From Scleromatobacter humisilvae (lineage in GTDB: Bacteria; Pseudomonadota; Gammaproteobacteria; Burkholderiales; Burkholderiaceae_C): DNA of 64,000 bases. The notes beneath the pieces were generated by a model, which searched no databases, was not told where the DNA came from, and was given only the letters and a program-made list of their open reading frames with translations. Location of the stretch: contig NZ_JAJLJH010000001.1 of assembly GCF_023231945.1 (NCBI RefSeq), forward strand, positions 310,001 to 374,000. Reading direction: 5' to 3'. A program made the translations under genes and the position numbers. Of this stretch, positions 55,793 to 64,000 are shown in pieces; within the stretch, counting starts at the first letter, position 1; every line of letters starts with the position of its first letter.

Positions 55793-57133
55793 ATGGGTAT
55801 TCACGTCATCAAGATGCCGGACATCGGCGAAGGCATCGCGGAAGTCGAACTGGTCGCCTGGAACGTCAAGGTCGGCGACAACGTCGTCGAGGACATGAAC
55901 CTCGCCGACGTCATGACCGACAAGGCCACGGTCGAGATCCCGTCGCCGGTGCACGGCAAGGTGCTGGCGCTGGGCGGCAAGGTGGGCGACGTCATGGCGG
56001 TCGGCTCCGAGCTGATCCGCATCGAGGTCGAGGGCGCGGGCAACGTCAAGGAAGGCGCCGCGGCGCCGGCTCCGGCGACCGCTCCAGCGGCTGCTGCCAA
56101 GGCCGCGCCTGCGCCGGCTCCGGCCGTCGCGGCCGCGCCCGCACCGGCGCCCGTCGCTGCCAAGGCGCCGGCTCCGGCGCCGCAAGCGGCCCCGGCGCGC
56201 GCGCCCGCGGCCGGCGCGCAGAAGATCACCCGCGCCCCCACCGACAAGCCGATCGCCTCGCCCGCCGTGCGCAACCACGCGTGGGATCTCGGCATCGACC
56301 TGCAGTACGTGATGGGCACCGGCACCGCCGGCCGCATCACGCACGAGGACATCGAGGCCTACGCCAGGCAAGGCACCATCGGCGGCACCGGCGGGACCGC
56401 AAACGCGGGCGGCGATCCGCGCTACGCGCAGCGCGCCGACGAGGAGCAGATCCCCGTCATCGGCCTGCGCCGCAAGATCGCGCAGAAGATGCAGGACGCC
56501 AAGCGCCGCATCCCGCATTTCACGTACGTGGAAGAGATCGACGTCACCGAGCTCGAGGCGCTGCGCGGCAAGCTGAACCAGAAGCACGGCGCGACGCGCG
56601 GCAAGCTCACGATGCTGCCGTTCATCATGCGCGCCGTGGTGCTGGCGGTGCGCGACTTCCCGCAGATGAACGCGCGCTTCGACGACGAGGCCGGCGTGGT
56701 CACGCGCTTCAGCGCCGTCCATCTCGGCATGGCCACGCAGACCGAGGCCGGCCTGATGGTGCCGGTGCTGCAGCACGCCGAGACGCTGGACATGTGGGCC
56801 ACCGCCGCCGAGGTCTCGCGGCTGGCGGCCGGCGCGCGCACGGGCAAGTCCGCGCGCGAGGAGCTCACGGGCTCGACGATCACGATCACCAGCCTGGGCG
56901 CGCTGGGCGGCATCGTCACGACGCCGGTGATCAACTCGCCGGAGGTGGCCATCGTCGGCGTCAACCGCGTCGTCGAACGGCCGATGATCCGCGACGGCCT
57001 GGTCGTCGCGCGCAAGATGATGAACCTGTCGTCGTCGTTCGACCACCGCGTGGTCGACGGCATCCATGCAGCGGAGTTCGTGCAAGTCATCCGGGGCTAT
57101 CTCGAAACCCCGGCAACGCTGTTCGTGGAGTAA
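55793..57133 (+). CDS. bkdB: Dihydrolipoyl acyltransferase (E2) of the branched-chain complex
   Basis: A 446-residue core protein. One lipoyl domain (residues 1-80) with the lipoylated lysine in MTDKATVEIP near residue 44, a long flexible Ala/Pro linker (about 85-150), a peripheral subunit-binding domain (ASPAVRNHAWDLGIDL...GRITHEDIEAY, about 155-195), and the acyltransferase with the catalytic SFDHRVVDG near residue 414. It transfers the branched acyl group to CoA. Starts three bases after bkdA2. Confidence 0.97.
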   Translation: MGIHVIKMPDIGEGIAEVELVAWNVKVGDNVVEDMNLADVMTDKATVEIPSPVHGKVLALGGKVGDVMAVGSELIRIEVEGAGNVKEGAAAPAPATAPAAAAKAAPAPAPAVAAAPAPAPVAAKAPAPAPQAAPARAPAAGAQKITRAPTDKPIASPAVRNHAWDLGIDLQYVMGTGTAGRITHEDIEAYARQGTIGGTGGTANAGGDPRYAQRADEEQIPVIGLRRKIAQKMQDAKRRIPHFTYVEEIDVTELEALRGKLNQKHGATRGKLTMLPFIMRAVVLAVRDFPQMNARFDDEAGVVTRFSAVHLGMATQTEAGLMVPVLQHAETLDMWATAAEVSRLAAGARTGKSAREELTGSTITITSLGALGGIVTTPVINSPEVAIVGVNRVVERPMIRDGLVVARKMMNLSSSFDHRVVDGIHAAEFVQVIRGYLETPATLFVE

Positions 57134-57139
57134 GACGAC

Positions 57140-58543
57140 ATGGATATCCAATCGACCACCCTCGTCGTCATCGGCGGCGGCCCCGGCGGCTACGTCGCGG
57201 CCATCCGCGCCGGGCAGCTGGGCATTCCCACGGTGCTGATCGAAGGCGAGAGCCTGGGCGGCACCTGCCTGAACGTCGGCTGCATCCCGTCGAAAGCCAT
57301 CATCCACGCGGCCACCGCATTCGAGGAGGCCACGCACTGGGCGGGCGACTCGAAGATCGGCATCAAGGTCGCCGATCCCACCATCGATCTCGCGAAGACG
57401 ATGAAATGGAAGGACACGATCGTCGGCAAGCTGACCGGCGGCGTCGGCGTGCTGCTGAAGAAGAACGGCGTCAAGGTCATCAAGGGCTGGGCCACGCTCG
57501 TCGACGGCAAGACCGTCAACGTGACGCCCGCCGGCGCCAGCGAGCCGACGATCCGCATGACCTGCGAGCACCTGCTGCTGGCCGCGGGCTCCGACGCCGT
57601 CGAACTGCCGATGATGAAGTTCGGCGGCCGCGTGATCTCGTCGACCGACGCGCTCGCGCTGACCGAAGTGCCGAAGACGCTCGCGGTCGTCGGCGCCGGC
57701 TACATCGGCCTCGAGCTGGGCATGGCGTATCGCAAGCTGGGCGCGGAAGTGTTCGTCGTCGAGGCGCTGGATCGCATCCTGCCCGCGTATGACGAGGAAC
57801 TGACCAAGCCGGTACGGGCCGCGATCGACAAGGCCGGCATCAAGCTGCACCTGGGTCATACGGTACAAGGCATGAACGACTTGGGCGACGCGCTGCACGT
57901 GAAGAACGGCGCCGGCGAGTCCGTGCACCTGCCGGCCGACAAGATCCTCGTCGCGGTCGGCCGCAAGCCGCACACGGCGGGCTGGGGACTCGAGTCTCTG
58001 ATGCTGGACATGAACGGCCGCGCCGTGAAGGTCGACAGCCAGTGCCGCACGTCGATGCGCAACGTCTGGGCCATCGGCGACCTCACGGGCGAGCCCATGC
58101 TGGCGCACCGCGCGATGGCGCAGGGCGAGATGGTGGCCGAGATCATCTCCGGCAAGAACCGCCACTTCGCGCCGGCCGCGATCCCGGCGGTGTGCTTCAC
58201 CGATCCCGAGATCGTCGTCGTCGGCCTCAACGCGACCGAGGCCGCGGCTGCGGGCCATGAGGTCATCAGCGCCATGTTCCCGTTCGCGGCGAACGGGCGG
58301 GCGATGACGCTGGAGTCCACCGACGGGTTCGTGCGCGTCGTCGCGCGCAAGGACAACCACCTGATCGTGGGGTGGCAGGCGGTCGGCAAGGGCGTGTCGG
58401 AGCTGTCGTCCGCGTTCTCGCAGTCGATCGAGATGGGGGCTGTGCTGGAGGATGTCGGGCATACGATTCATGCGCATCCGACGTTGGGCGAGGCTGTTCA
58501 GGAGGCTGCTCTGCGGGCTTTGGGGCACGCGTTGCACATCTGA
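57140..58543 (+). CDS. lpdV: Dihydrolipoyl dehydrogenase (E3) of the branched-chain complex
   Basis: A 467-residue FAD flavoprotein that reoxidises the lipoyl group with NAD. The FAD site is [18 protein letters not shown], the redox disulphide [13 protein letters not shown] near residues 40-52, the NAD site [19 protein letters not shown] near 185, and the C-terminal interface with [14 protein letters not shown] near 445, where the His-Pro-x-x-x-Glu acid-base pair lies. Starts six bases after bkdB; last gene of the operon, followed by a hairpin at 58566. Confidence 0.97.
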   Translation: MDIQSTTLVVIGGGPGGYVAAIRAGQLGIPTVLIEGESLGGTCLNVGCIPSKAIIHAATAFEEATHWAGDSKIGIKVADPTIDLAKTMKWKDTIVGKLTGGVGVLLKKNGVKVIKGWATLVDGKTVNVTPAGASEPTIRMTCEHLLLAAGSDAVELPMMKFGGRVISSTDALALTEVPKTLAVVGAGYIGLELGMAYRKLGAEVFVVEALDRILPAYDEELTKPVRAAIDKAGIKLHLGHTVQGMNDLGDALHVKNGAGESVHLPADKILVAVGRKPHTAGWGLESLMLDMNGRAVKVDSQCRTSMRNVWAIGDLTGEPMLAHRAMAQGEMVAEIISGKNRHFAPAAIPAVCFTDPEIVVVGLNATEAAAAGHEVISAMFPFAANGRAMTLESTDGFVRVVARKDNHLIVGWQAVGKGVSELSSAFSQSIEMGAVLEDVGHTIHAHPTLGEAVQEAALRALGHALHI

Positions 58544-58565
58544 TCCGGCGCCGCCGGTCGCATCG

Positions 58566-58590
58566 AAGGGCCCGCCGCGCGCGGGCCCTT
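58566..58590 (+). terminator. Hairpin at the end of the bkd operon
   Basis: AAGGGCCCGC (58566-58575) and GCGGGCCCTT (58581-58590) pair perfectly over 10 bp around a five-base loop, 22 bases after the lpdV stop. The following TTGTCATT gives only a weak U tract, but the stem is strong. Confidence 0.65.
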
Positions 58591-58617
58591 GTCATTGGCG
58601 ACTGCCAGAATCGCGGC

Positions 58618-59412
58618 GTGAACCTCGAGTCCCTCCAAGGCCGCGCGATCTTCGGCAAGACCACGCGCATCCGCCCGCTGCAACTGGGCCCGCACGCCGG
58701 CACCTATCGCATCGAGTCGCATCGCCTCGAGCGGCCGGACGGCGCCGTGCTCGAAGGCAGGTCGTCGCGCCCGCTCGATGATCGCGTCGACACCGTCGTG
58801 CTCTATTTCGGCGGCCGCAACGAGAACGTCGTCTGGGCGCCGGACATGGCGTCGTTCAACCCGCGCCATGCGATCTACGCGTTCAACTATCGGGGCTTCG
58901 GCCGTTCCACCGGCCGCGCGTCCGAGAGTCGTGCGAAGGCCGACGCCCAGGCCATCCACGAGTTCGTCGCCGCACGCGAATCCATGGCCGATCTCGCGAT
59001 CGTCGGGCGCAGCCTGGGGACGGCCGTCGCGCTGTGGCTGGCCCGCGAGGCGCGTCCGCGGCGGCTGGTGCTGATGTCGCCGTTCGAGAGCGTCGCGGCG
59101 GTGCTGCGTACGCGGCGCCTCGGCTGGCTCGCCGCGCCGCTCGTGACGCAGCGCTTCGACGGCGTCGAGCTCGCGGCCGGCTACGAGGGCCGCACGCTGG
59201 TGCTGCTCGCCGGGACCGACACCTCCGTCCCGCACGCGCACAGCCGGCGTCTCTGCGCGCGCCTGCCCGAGGCGCCGGAGCTGCACGTCATCGGCGGCGT
59301 CACGCACCAGTCGCTGCCTCGCTCGCCAGGCGCGCAGGCGGCGATCGCGCGCTTCCTCAGTAGTGGTAGCCCAGTTGCAGGAAGATCGTCTCGTCCGTCC
59401 GCCGCTGCGTGA
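58618..59412 (+). CDS. Alpha/beta hydrolase
   Basis: About 264 residues. VVLYFGGRNENVVWAPDM supplies the oxyanion region, the nucleophile is in VGRSLGTAVALWLA near residue 138, the acid is likely Asp in AGTDTSVPHAH, and the His lies in GGVTHQSLP. The sequence resembles bacterial BEM46-like/serine aminopeptidase S33-type hydrolases anchored nowhere visible; substrate unknown. The start is GTG at 58618, without a strong ribosome-binding site. Its last 18 codons overlap the convergent MipA-like gene's 3' end, and the tail SSGSPVAGRSSRPSAAA looks like antisense read-through. Confidence 0.82.
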   Translation: MNLESLQGRAIFGKTTRIRPLQLGPHAGTYRIESHRLERPDGAVLEGRSSRPLDDRVDTVVLYFGGRNENVVWAPDMASFNPRHAIYAFNYRGFGRSTGRASESRAKADAQAIHEFVAARESMADLAIVGRSLGTAVALWLAREARPRRLVLMSPFESVAAVLRTRRLGWLAAPLVTQRFDGVELAAGYEGRTLVLLAGTDTSVPHAHSRRLCARLPEAPELHVIGGVTHQSLPRSPGAQAAIARFLSSGSPVAGRSSRPSAAA

Positions 59413-60124
59413 GCGGCGTGTGCGCGGCGCTGCCCAGCAGCACGCTCGTGTTGACGCCGGAGGCCAGCGACCACTTGTTGCTCAGCTGCGTGCCGGCGGC
59501 GATGTTGAAGAAGACGTTCTTCAGGCCGGGGTGCGTCACGTAGGGAGCGAGGTGGTCGCTCCCGGACTGCGCCGGCGTGATGCCGAAGCTGGACTTCATG
59601 TACGACGCATTGACCGCCTCGAAGCCCGGGCTCAACGTCAGGAAGCCGTGCGCGCCCAGCTTCATCGAGAAGTTGGCGTTGGCGACCAGCCTGACCCCGC
59701 TGCGGTCGGCGCCGCCGCCATACGTCAGCTCGCTGTTGAAGCGCACGTGCTGGTCGAACAGGAAGGTCGCGAAGACGCCGCCCTCGATGTCGAGGCGGAT
59801 CTTGTCGGAAGGATCGTCCGTGCGCAGCGGCCGCAGGCCATAGGTCAGCAGCGGGCCATAGTCGAACACCGGATCGTCGGAGACATCCCAGAGCACCTGC
59901 CCGGGCGAGGCGACGATGCCGTTGCTCCAGCGTCCCGACAGCGAGGGCAGCAGCGCGACCTCGCGCCGCTCGCCGCCTTCGCTGCGCGGCGCGTCGACCG
60001 CGGTCGCGGCGAACGAGATGTCGTGCGAGCCCTCGGGCATGTTGAAGCTGCTGTCGGCTCGGGCCGCGCAGCAAGCCAGCGCGATGGCGGCGGCGACGAG
60101 AACTCTCGGCGATCGGGTCTTCAT
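59357..60124 (-). CDS. MipA/OmpV-family outer-membrane protein
   Basis: About 255 residues: signal peptide VLVAAAIALACCAARA, then a barrel with VALLPSLSGRWSNGIVASPGQVLWDVSDDPVFDYGPLLTYGLR, LDIEGGVFATFLFDQHVRFNSELTYGGG, VNASYMKSSFGITPAQS and a terminal aromatic strand LQLGYHY. MipA/OmpV proteins are outer-membrane porin-like or scaffold proteins; in E. coli MipA contacts the peptidoglycan hydrolase MltA. The start at 60124 is set by the signal peptide. Its 3' end overlaps the convergent hydrolase by 56 bases. Confidence 0.85.
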   Translation of the reverse strand: MKTRSPRVLVAAAIALACCAARADSSFNMPEGSHDISFAATAVDAPRSEGGERREVALLPSLSGRWSNGIVASPGQVLWDVSDDPVFDYGPLLTYGLRPLRTDDPSDKIRLDIEGGVFATFLFDQHVRFNSELTYGGGADRSGVRLVANANFSMKLGAHGFLTLSPGFEAVNASYMKSSFGITPAQSGSDHLAPYVTHPGLKNVFFNIAAGTQLSNKWSLASGVNTSVLLGSAAHTPLTQRRTDETIFLQLGYHY

Positions 60125-60289
60125 TCGTTTGGAGGACGGTTGTGGGAGGTCGGGGCGCAGTCTACGGGCAGCCGACGCGGCGGGCCCGTGCCGGAAGTCA
60201 TGCCGCGCGGCCATGCCTTCCGGCACATGCGTCGGACACATCGCCATGCCTAGAATTTCGCCACGCTCACGAAGGACGACGCCCGGGAC

Positions 60290-61036
60290 ATGAAGACATC
60301 GCAAGCCATCGCCGTCACATTGCTGCTGGCCGCCGCGCTCGCGCCGGGCATGGGTCGCACGGCCGAAAGCGAGCCGCAGCACGTGGAGGTGGCGGGCGCG
60401 CTCGACGCCGAATGGGCCAGCTATCGCTACGCCTACGAGGCCGCCTCGTTCATTGGCAAGTTCCTTCGCAAGCGTCCGCTGATCCAGGCGCAGATGCAGC
60501 TGCGTCCGGTCGATCCCGCGACGCCCGTGACGGGCCTGAAGGTGCGCCTGGTGGGCAAGACGACGGACATCGAACTCGCCGCCGACGACATCGGCCTGGT
60601 CACCGTGCCGCAGCTCAAGCAGGCCTACGACGAGGACGCGGTGCTGCGCCTCAATCGCCCCAAGGGCCTGTACAAGTTCAGCGGCCGCTACACGATCAAG
60701 GCGCGCGACGACGGCCGCTACAGCGTCGCCGACCTGCGCGACGCCTGCGAGCAGATGATCGGCGCCCAGCGCGAGTCGGGCTACCGCATCCGGCTGTGGG
60801 GCAAGAAGTGCGTCGGCGTGAAGTTCGTCTATCCGGCCGGCGACACCGCCGCGGCGCTCGATTTCCACGCCGCCGATGACCGTGTCACGCCCATCGGTGC
60901 GACCGACGGCAAGCCCTTCGAGGACGACTCGATGGGCGACTACAAGATCGTCGTGGTGCGATTCGAGGACTGGCCCAAGGGCGGCCGAATCGTCGCCGGC
61001 ATGAAGCCGCTGGCGATCGGCACCGTCTACGAATAG
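60290..61036 (+). CDS. Secreted hypothetical protein, 248 aa
   Basis: Not recognised with certainty. Signal peptide TSQAIAVTLLLAAALAPGMG, then a body with AEWASYRYAYEAASFIGKFLRKRPLIQAQMQLRP and PVTGLKVRLVGKTTDIELAADDIGLVTVPQLKQAYDEDAVLRLNRPKG, where beta strands alternate with polar turns. Further motifs are YRIRLWGKKCVGVKFVYPAGD and VVRFEDWPKG. A periplasmic, DUF2987-like family is possible. It is divergent from the MipA-like gene and abuts the response regulator with no spacer. Confidence 0.75.
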   Translation: MKTSQAIAVTLLLAAALAPGMGRTAESEPQHVEVAGALDAEWASYRYAYEAASFIGKFLRKRPLIQAQMQLRPVDPATPVTGLKVRLVGKTTDIELAADDIGLVTVPQLKQAYDEDAVLRLNRPKGLYKFSGRYTIKARDDGRYSVADLRDACEQMIGAQRESGYRIRLWGKKCVGVKFVYPAGDTAAALDFHAADDRVTPIGATDGKPFEDDSMGDYKIVVVRFEDWPKGGRIVAGMKPLAIGTVYE

Positions 61037-61456
61037 CTACTTCAGCAGCGTCATCAGGCTGGCCGCCGACACCGGCTTGACCAGGTGCGCCGAGAAGCCC
61101 TTGGCGCGCGAACGGCGCACGTCCTCGGGGCCGCCCGCGCCGGTGATCGCGACGATGGGCAGCTCCTCGCAGCCCGGCTGGAAGCGCAGGTGGGCGGCGA
61201 GCTCGTAGCCGTCCATCGCGGGCATGCCGATGTCCAGCAGCGCGATGTCGGGCAGCGTGTCCTGCAGGGCCGCGAGCGCCGCGGGGCCGTCGTGGGCGAC
61301 TGTGACGCCGTAGCCCCAGGCCTCGAGCATGGCGCCGAGCGAGTCGGCGGCGTCGACGTTGTCGTCGACGACGAGGATGTTGCGGATCTTCGGATTGGCC
61401 GTGACGGCGTGCAGTTGCGAGAAGCGGCCGTCGTTCGTTTCGTGAAGGGCTGACAT
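61037..61456 (-). CDS. Single-domain response regulator (receiver)
   Basis: A 139-residue receiver-only protein: acidic pair in ILVVDDNVDAADSLGAML, phosphoacceptor Asp in IALLDIGMPAMDGYEL, Thr/Ser region in VAITGAGGPEDV and Lys in AHLVKPVS. There is no DNA-binding or enzyme domain, so it should act through protein contacts or as a phosphate sink. It is not next to a kinase; the hybrid kinase at 5756 is far away. An N-terminal polar extension of about 25 residues precedes the receiver. Convergent with, and touching, the upstream secreted-protein gene. Confidence 0.9.
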   Translation of the reverse strand: MSALHETNDGRFSQLHAVTANPKIRNILVVDDNVDAADSLGAMLEAWGYGVTVAHDGPAALAALQDTLPDIALLDIGMPAMDGYELAAHLRFQPGCEELPIVAITGAGGPEDVRRSRAKGFSAHLVKPVSAASLMTLLK

Positions 61457-61538
61457 GTTGTTCTTCGAATGCAGGTGCGGACGCCTGGCGCCCGCTTCGT
61501 AAAATCTTGATACATGCCCAGCAATCGGGATGCCTGCC

Positions 61539-62831
61539 TCAGCGCGCGCAGAAGTCGAGCGGCACGGCCGCGGCGACGGCCGCATAGCCGGTGTCGTTGC
61601 CGTGGAGGTGGTCGGCGCTGGCCAGCCGCGCGAGCAGGCGCGCGGGATGCGCGGGATCGTGCACGATGGCGTCGAAGTCGATCACCGCGTCGAAGGCGCC
61701 CGCTGTGCGGATCCACGCGTTGATGCCTTGCCGCAAGGCCTCCTTGGCCGGCGTGTCGTAGCCGGGCAGGACGACGACGCCTTCCACCGGTGTCAGCGTC
61801 GTGCCGATCGCGCGCAGGCCCGCGCGGTGCGCGCGCGCGGCGAGCTCGCGATAGCCCGCGGCGAGCGCGTCCACCGTCGGCAGGTCGCCGGCCGGGGCGA
61901 CGCCCGCGGCCAGGCCGAGGTCGTTGGTGCCCAGGTGGATGATCACCGCGTTCGCGCCGGGCTGCTGCAACACGTCGCGATCGAAGCGGGCCAGGCCGGA
62001 CTCGCCGAGCGCGCTGCCGAAGTCCGGCGACCTGGGCTGGCGATGCGCCGGACTGTCCCGCAGCAGCCGGTTGCCGATCAGGCCTTCGTTGAGCACGGCC
62101 ACGCGCGGGCAGGCGCCGCCGGCGCGTTGCAGGCGCGCGGCGAGCGCATCGGTCAGGCGCGTGTTGGCGCCGGGCGTGCTGCCGTCGCCGTCGATCCACG
62201 AGTCTCCGAAGGCCACGATGGCCGTGGCGTCGGCGGCGGCCACGTCCACGCCCGTCAGGAAGGGCCAGTCGTCGATCGTCCTGGCCGGCGGGAAATGGGC
62301 GGCGCCGGTGGCGTCGACGCGGTCCCGGGTGACGTAGCTGGTCTGCTGTGCAAGCGCATGCGTGGTGTCGGCCACGAGCGGCGCCGTCGAATGCAGGCTG
62401 ATCGCCAGGTCGGACAGCGCGGGCACGTCCAGCGCCACGGCGTCGCTCGTCACGCTCGCGCCGGGCGCGATCACGACGCCGGGCCGGCCGCCGAAGGACA
62501 GCGCGCGGTCGGAGGCCGGGTCGATGTCCGCGCCCCGGCTGCGCCGCGCCACGTGCGCCGCGTCCAACCGCAACGGCGTCCTGCCGTAGGTGTTGGACAG
62601 CCGCACCCGCACGCGTCCGCCGCCGATGCTGACGTGCACCACCAGCCGCAGCGTGCGGCCCGCGTCGTTCGCCACCGGCCCCGGGAACGCCGGCTGCGCG
62701 GCCGTCGCCCAGGTGCCGACCCAGTGCTCGTCCGCCCGGGCCCGCGCGGGCCACAGGGCCGCCAGCATGAGCGCGGCGCCCACCAGGGCGATGGCGAACG
62801 AGGAGGTCGAATGTCGCGCGGGCTTGTCCAT
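61539..62831 (-). CDS. Secreted SGNH/GDSL hydrolase
   Basis: About 430 residues with a signal peptide (SSFAIALVGAALMLAALWPARARA). Its N-terminal third (HWVGTWATAAQPAFPG; LRLVVHVSIGGGRVRVRLSNTYG) is a jelly-roll seen in this subclass. The catalytic blocks are VAFGDSWIDGDG (nucleophile Ser), NEGLIGNRLL, IHLGTNDLG, and the Asp-His pair in SADHLHGNDTGYAAVA. It should cleave an ester, possibly on cell-wall or plant-type carbohydrates; the substrate is unknown. No Shine-Dalgarno sequence is visible before the ATG at 62831. Confidence 0.9.
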   Translation of the reverse strand: MDKPARHSTSSFAIALVGAALMLAALWPARARADEHWVGTWATAAQPAFPGPVANDAGRTLRLVVHVSIGGGRVRVRLSNTYGRTPLRLDAAHVARRSRGADIDPASDRALSFGGRPGVVIAPGASVTSDAVALDVPALSDLAISLHSTAPLVADTTHALAQQTSYVTRDRVDATGAAHFPPARTIDDWPFLTGVDVAAADATAIVAFGDSWIDGDGSTPGANTRLTDALAARLQRAGGACPRVAVLNEGLIGNRLLRDSPAHRQPRSPDFGSALGESGLARFDRDVLQQPGANAVIIHLGTNDLGLAAGVAPAGDLPTVDALAAGYRELAARAHRAGLRAIGTTLTPVEGVVVLPGYDTPAKEALRQGINAWIRTAGAFDAVIDFDAIVHDPAHPARLLARLASADHLHGNDTGYAAVAAAVPLDFCAR

Positions 62832-63017
62832 GCATGCCAAGGTAGCAGCGGCGGCACGGCGCGGCCGGCCGGCTGCGACGGGAGACGGACGCGAGGGGCC
62901 GAACGGCGGCGACGCCTTCGTTCGTCGGCGTTTCGGGGGCGTTGGTCGATTCGCGCGTGCGGCGGCCGCCGGCTTCTGCGATGCTTCGTTCATCAAGACC
63001 TCGCCCCGGACGCCCGC

Positions 63018-63419
63018 ATGTTCGACTACTCCCGCCCCCACCCGCACGTCCACGTGCTGCGCCTGCGCGGCCATCGCACGCTGCGCCGCGTTTTCACCGG
63101 CATGGTGCTGATCCTCGCAGGCATCGGCGTCCTGCTGAAGAACCAGGGCCTGATCAGCGGCGACGAGCTGTGGCTGATCGCGCCGGCGGTGATCGCGCTG
63201 TCCGGCCTGGCGCGGCTGATCGCGTTGCCCGACGCGGTCAACGTCGTGCGCGCGGTGCTGCGGCTGGCGGTCGCGGCCTATCTCGTGGTGGTGATCGAGC
63301 ACATCGGCGGCTGGACGTTCGCGGCCACCTGGCCCGTGCTGCTGATCGGCGTCGGCGGCAGCATGCTCGGCTACGAACTGCTCGTGCGCCGCCGCCCGTC
63401 GCAGGAGCCGAACTGGTGA
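63018..63419 (+). CDS. LiaI-LiaF-like transmembrane protein
   Basis: A 133-residue membrane protein with four hydrophobic segments: VFTGMVLILAGIGVLLKNQGLI, LWLIAPAVIALSGLARLIAL, VLRLAVAAYLVVVIEHIGG and WPVLLIGVGGSMLGYELLV. The pattern is that of the LiaI/LiaF-like transmembrane region. It overlaps the next gene by four bases (GTGA), and the pair is probably one functional unit in envelope-stress sensing by analogy with LiaF proteins. A His-rich start (RPHPHVHVLRLRGHR) is unusual. Confidence 0.8.
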   Translation: MFDYSRPHPHVHVLRLRGHRTLRRVFTGMVLILAGIGVLLKNQGLISGDELWLIAPAVIALSGLARLIALPDAVNVVRAVLRLAVAAYLVVVIEHIGGWTFAATWPVLLIGVGGSMLGYELLVRRRPSQEPNW

Positions 63420-64000
63420 GCCGTGACCCGCTGAACCGCCAGCGCAGCCGGCTCGTCTTCGGTGTCTTCATCATCGTCGTCGGGCTGTTCGCGCTGCTGG
63501 ACAACCTGCATGTCTTCGACAGCCGCCTCGTCCAGCCGTTCTGGCCGCTCGTGTTCGTGGCGATGGGCGCGTTGAGGCTGTCGCAGAACGATGGCCATGC
63601 CAAGCACTACATCTTCGGCGTCGCGCTGATGGTGGTCGGCACCGGCATGACGCTGAACAATCTCGGGCTGATCCACTTCCAGTGGCGCGACCTGTGGCCG
63701 GTCGCGCTGATCCTCGTGGGCCTGAACGTGCTCACGCGCGGATTCACGCGCGGCACCGACGGCCAGCCGCTGCCGCGGCCGCGGCCCGGGCAGCGCGACG
63801 AGCGCTTCGAGCACGGCACCAGCATCGACGCCTCCGCGATGATGAGCGGCATCGTGCTGAAGAACGACTCGCAGGAGTTCACCGGCGGCGAGATCAACGC
63901 CGTCATGGGCGCGGTCGAGATCGACCTGCGCCAGGCGGCCATCGCCACCGAGGCGGTGCTGCACCTGTCCGTGATCATGGGCGGCGTCGAGATCCGCGTG
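63416..64000 (+). CDS. LiaF-like cell-wall-antibiotic-response protein, truncated by window end
   Basis: GTG start at 63416 overlaps the previous TGA. The reading frame stays open to the window edge (195 codons). The N-terminal half has hydrophobic segments LVFGVFIIVVGLFALLDNL, FWPLVFVAMGALRL, IFGVALMVVGTGMTLNNLGLI and LWPVALILVGLNVLTRGF. The following soluble part, SGIVLKNDSQEFTGGEINAVMGAVEIDLRQAAI and LHLSVIMGGVEIRV, is the start of the LiaF C-terminal beta-helix-like domain (DUF2154/cell wall-active antibiotics response). The C-terminus lies outside the window. Confidence 0.85.
   Translation, partial: MSRDPLNRQRSRLVFGVFIIVVGLFALLDNLHVFDSRLVQPFWPLVFVAMGALRLSQNDGHAKHYIFGVALMVVGTGMTLNNLGLIHFQWRDLWPVALILVGLNVLTRGFTRGTDGQPLPRPRPGQRDERFEHGTSIDASAMMSGIVLKNDSQEFTGGEINAVMGAVEIDLRQAAIATEAVLHLSVIMGGVEIRV

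Overview
The window is a dense, very GC-rich bacterial chromosome segment with no rRNA, tRNA, CRISPR array, transposase or phage gene that I could recognise. Gene content and protein style (a murB/yajQ divergent pair, ribF, ileS and lspA on one strand, lolCD next to a TatD-family gene, a COG4255-type gene overlapping recJ, a PEP-CTERM protein, a pimCD-like acyl-CoA dehydrogenase pair) point to a betaproteobacterium of the order Burkholderiales, probably the Roseateles/Rubrivivax/Leptothrix neighbourhood. This placement is inference from gene content, not from a marker-gene comparison.

Layout. 1-3.1 kb: murB, yajQ and a membrane-anchored ExeA-like AAA ATPase. 3.3-8.1 kb: two-subunit acyl-CoA dehydrogenase, hybrid histidine kinase, small membrane protein. 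8.2-24.1 kb: the ribF-ileS-lspA housekeeping series, interrupted first by an old-yellow-enzyme gene with a divergent MerR regulator, then by about 8.5 kb of accessory genes (Gln/Arg-repeat YXWGXW protein, secreted phosphodiesterase-like protein, small secreted proteins, an ECF sigma factor divergent from a DHFR-fold protein, a TonB-like protein). lspA overlaps a secreted creatininase-family gene. 24.1-27.1 kb: LON-domain protein, YncE-type beta-propeller, a structured terminator-containing leader, and an outer-membrane barrel. 27.1-36 kb, minus strand: quinone oxidoreductase, GGT-like enzyme, EamA transporter, orphan GspE/PilB ATPase, spermidine-synthase-like protein, hypoxanthine/uracil DNA glycosylase, two tandem His-rich 11-residue-repeat proteins and a secreted esterase.

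36.3-40.4 kb: PEP-CTERM protein, HD-GYP phosphodiesterase, then a visibly less GC-rich patch with two unfamiliar proteins, and a GNAT acetyltransferase. 40.5-49.7 kb: TatD hydrolase, LolD and LolC on the minus strand; on the plus strand a degenerate GGDEF protein, a large PKD/YCF48-like lipoprotein, a COG4255-like protein and recJ. 49.8-58.6 kb: S9 peptidase, RcnB-like protein, DUF1223 protein and the complete branched-chain 2-oxoacid dehydrogenase operon (bkdA1-bkdA2-bkdB-lpdV) behind a perfect 16-bp palindrome. 58.6-64 kb: alpha/beta hydrolase, MipA/OmpV protein, secreted hypothetical, single-domain response regulator, SGNH hydrolase and the start of a LiaF-like membrane pair cut by the window edge.

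Functional themes are branched-chain/acyl-CoA catabolism (bkd operon, pimCD-like pair, each behind a TetR-style palindrome), envelope biogenesis (MurB, LspA, LolCD, MipA), signalling (hybrid kinase, HD-GYP, degenerate GGDEF, receiver protein) and many secreted accessory proteins. I found no single large undescribed system. The best leads are the leader RNA at 26418-26496, the tandem His-rich 11-mer proteins, the divergent MerR promoter, and the insertions that break up ribF-ileS-lspA.
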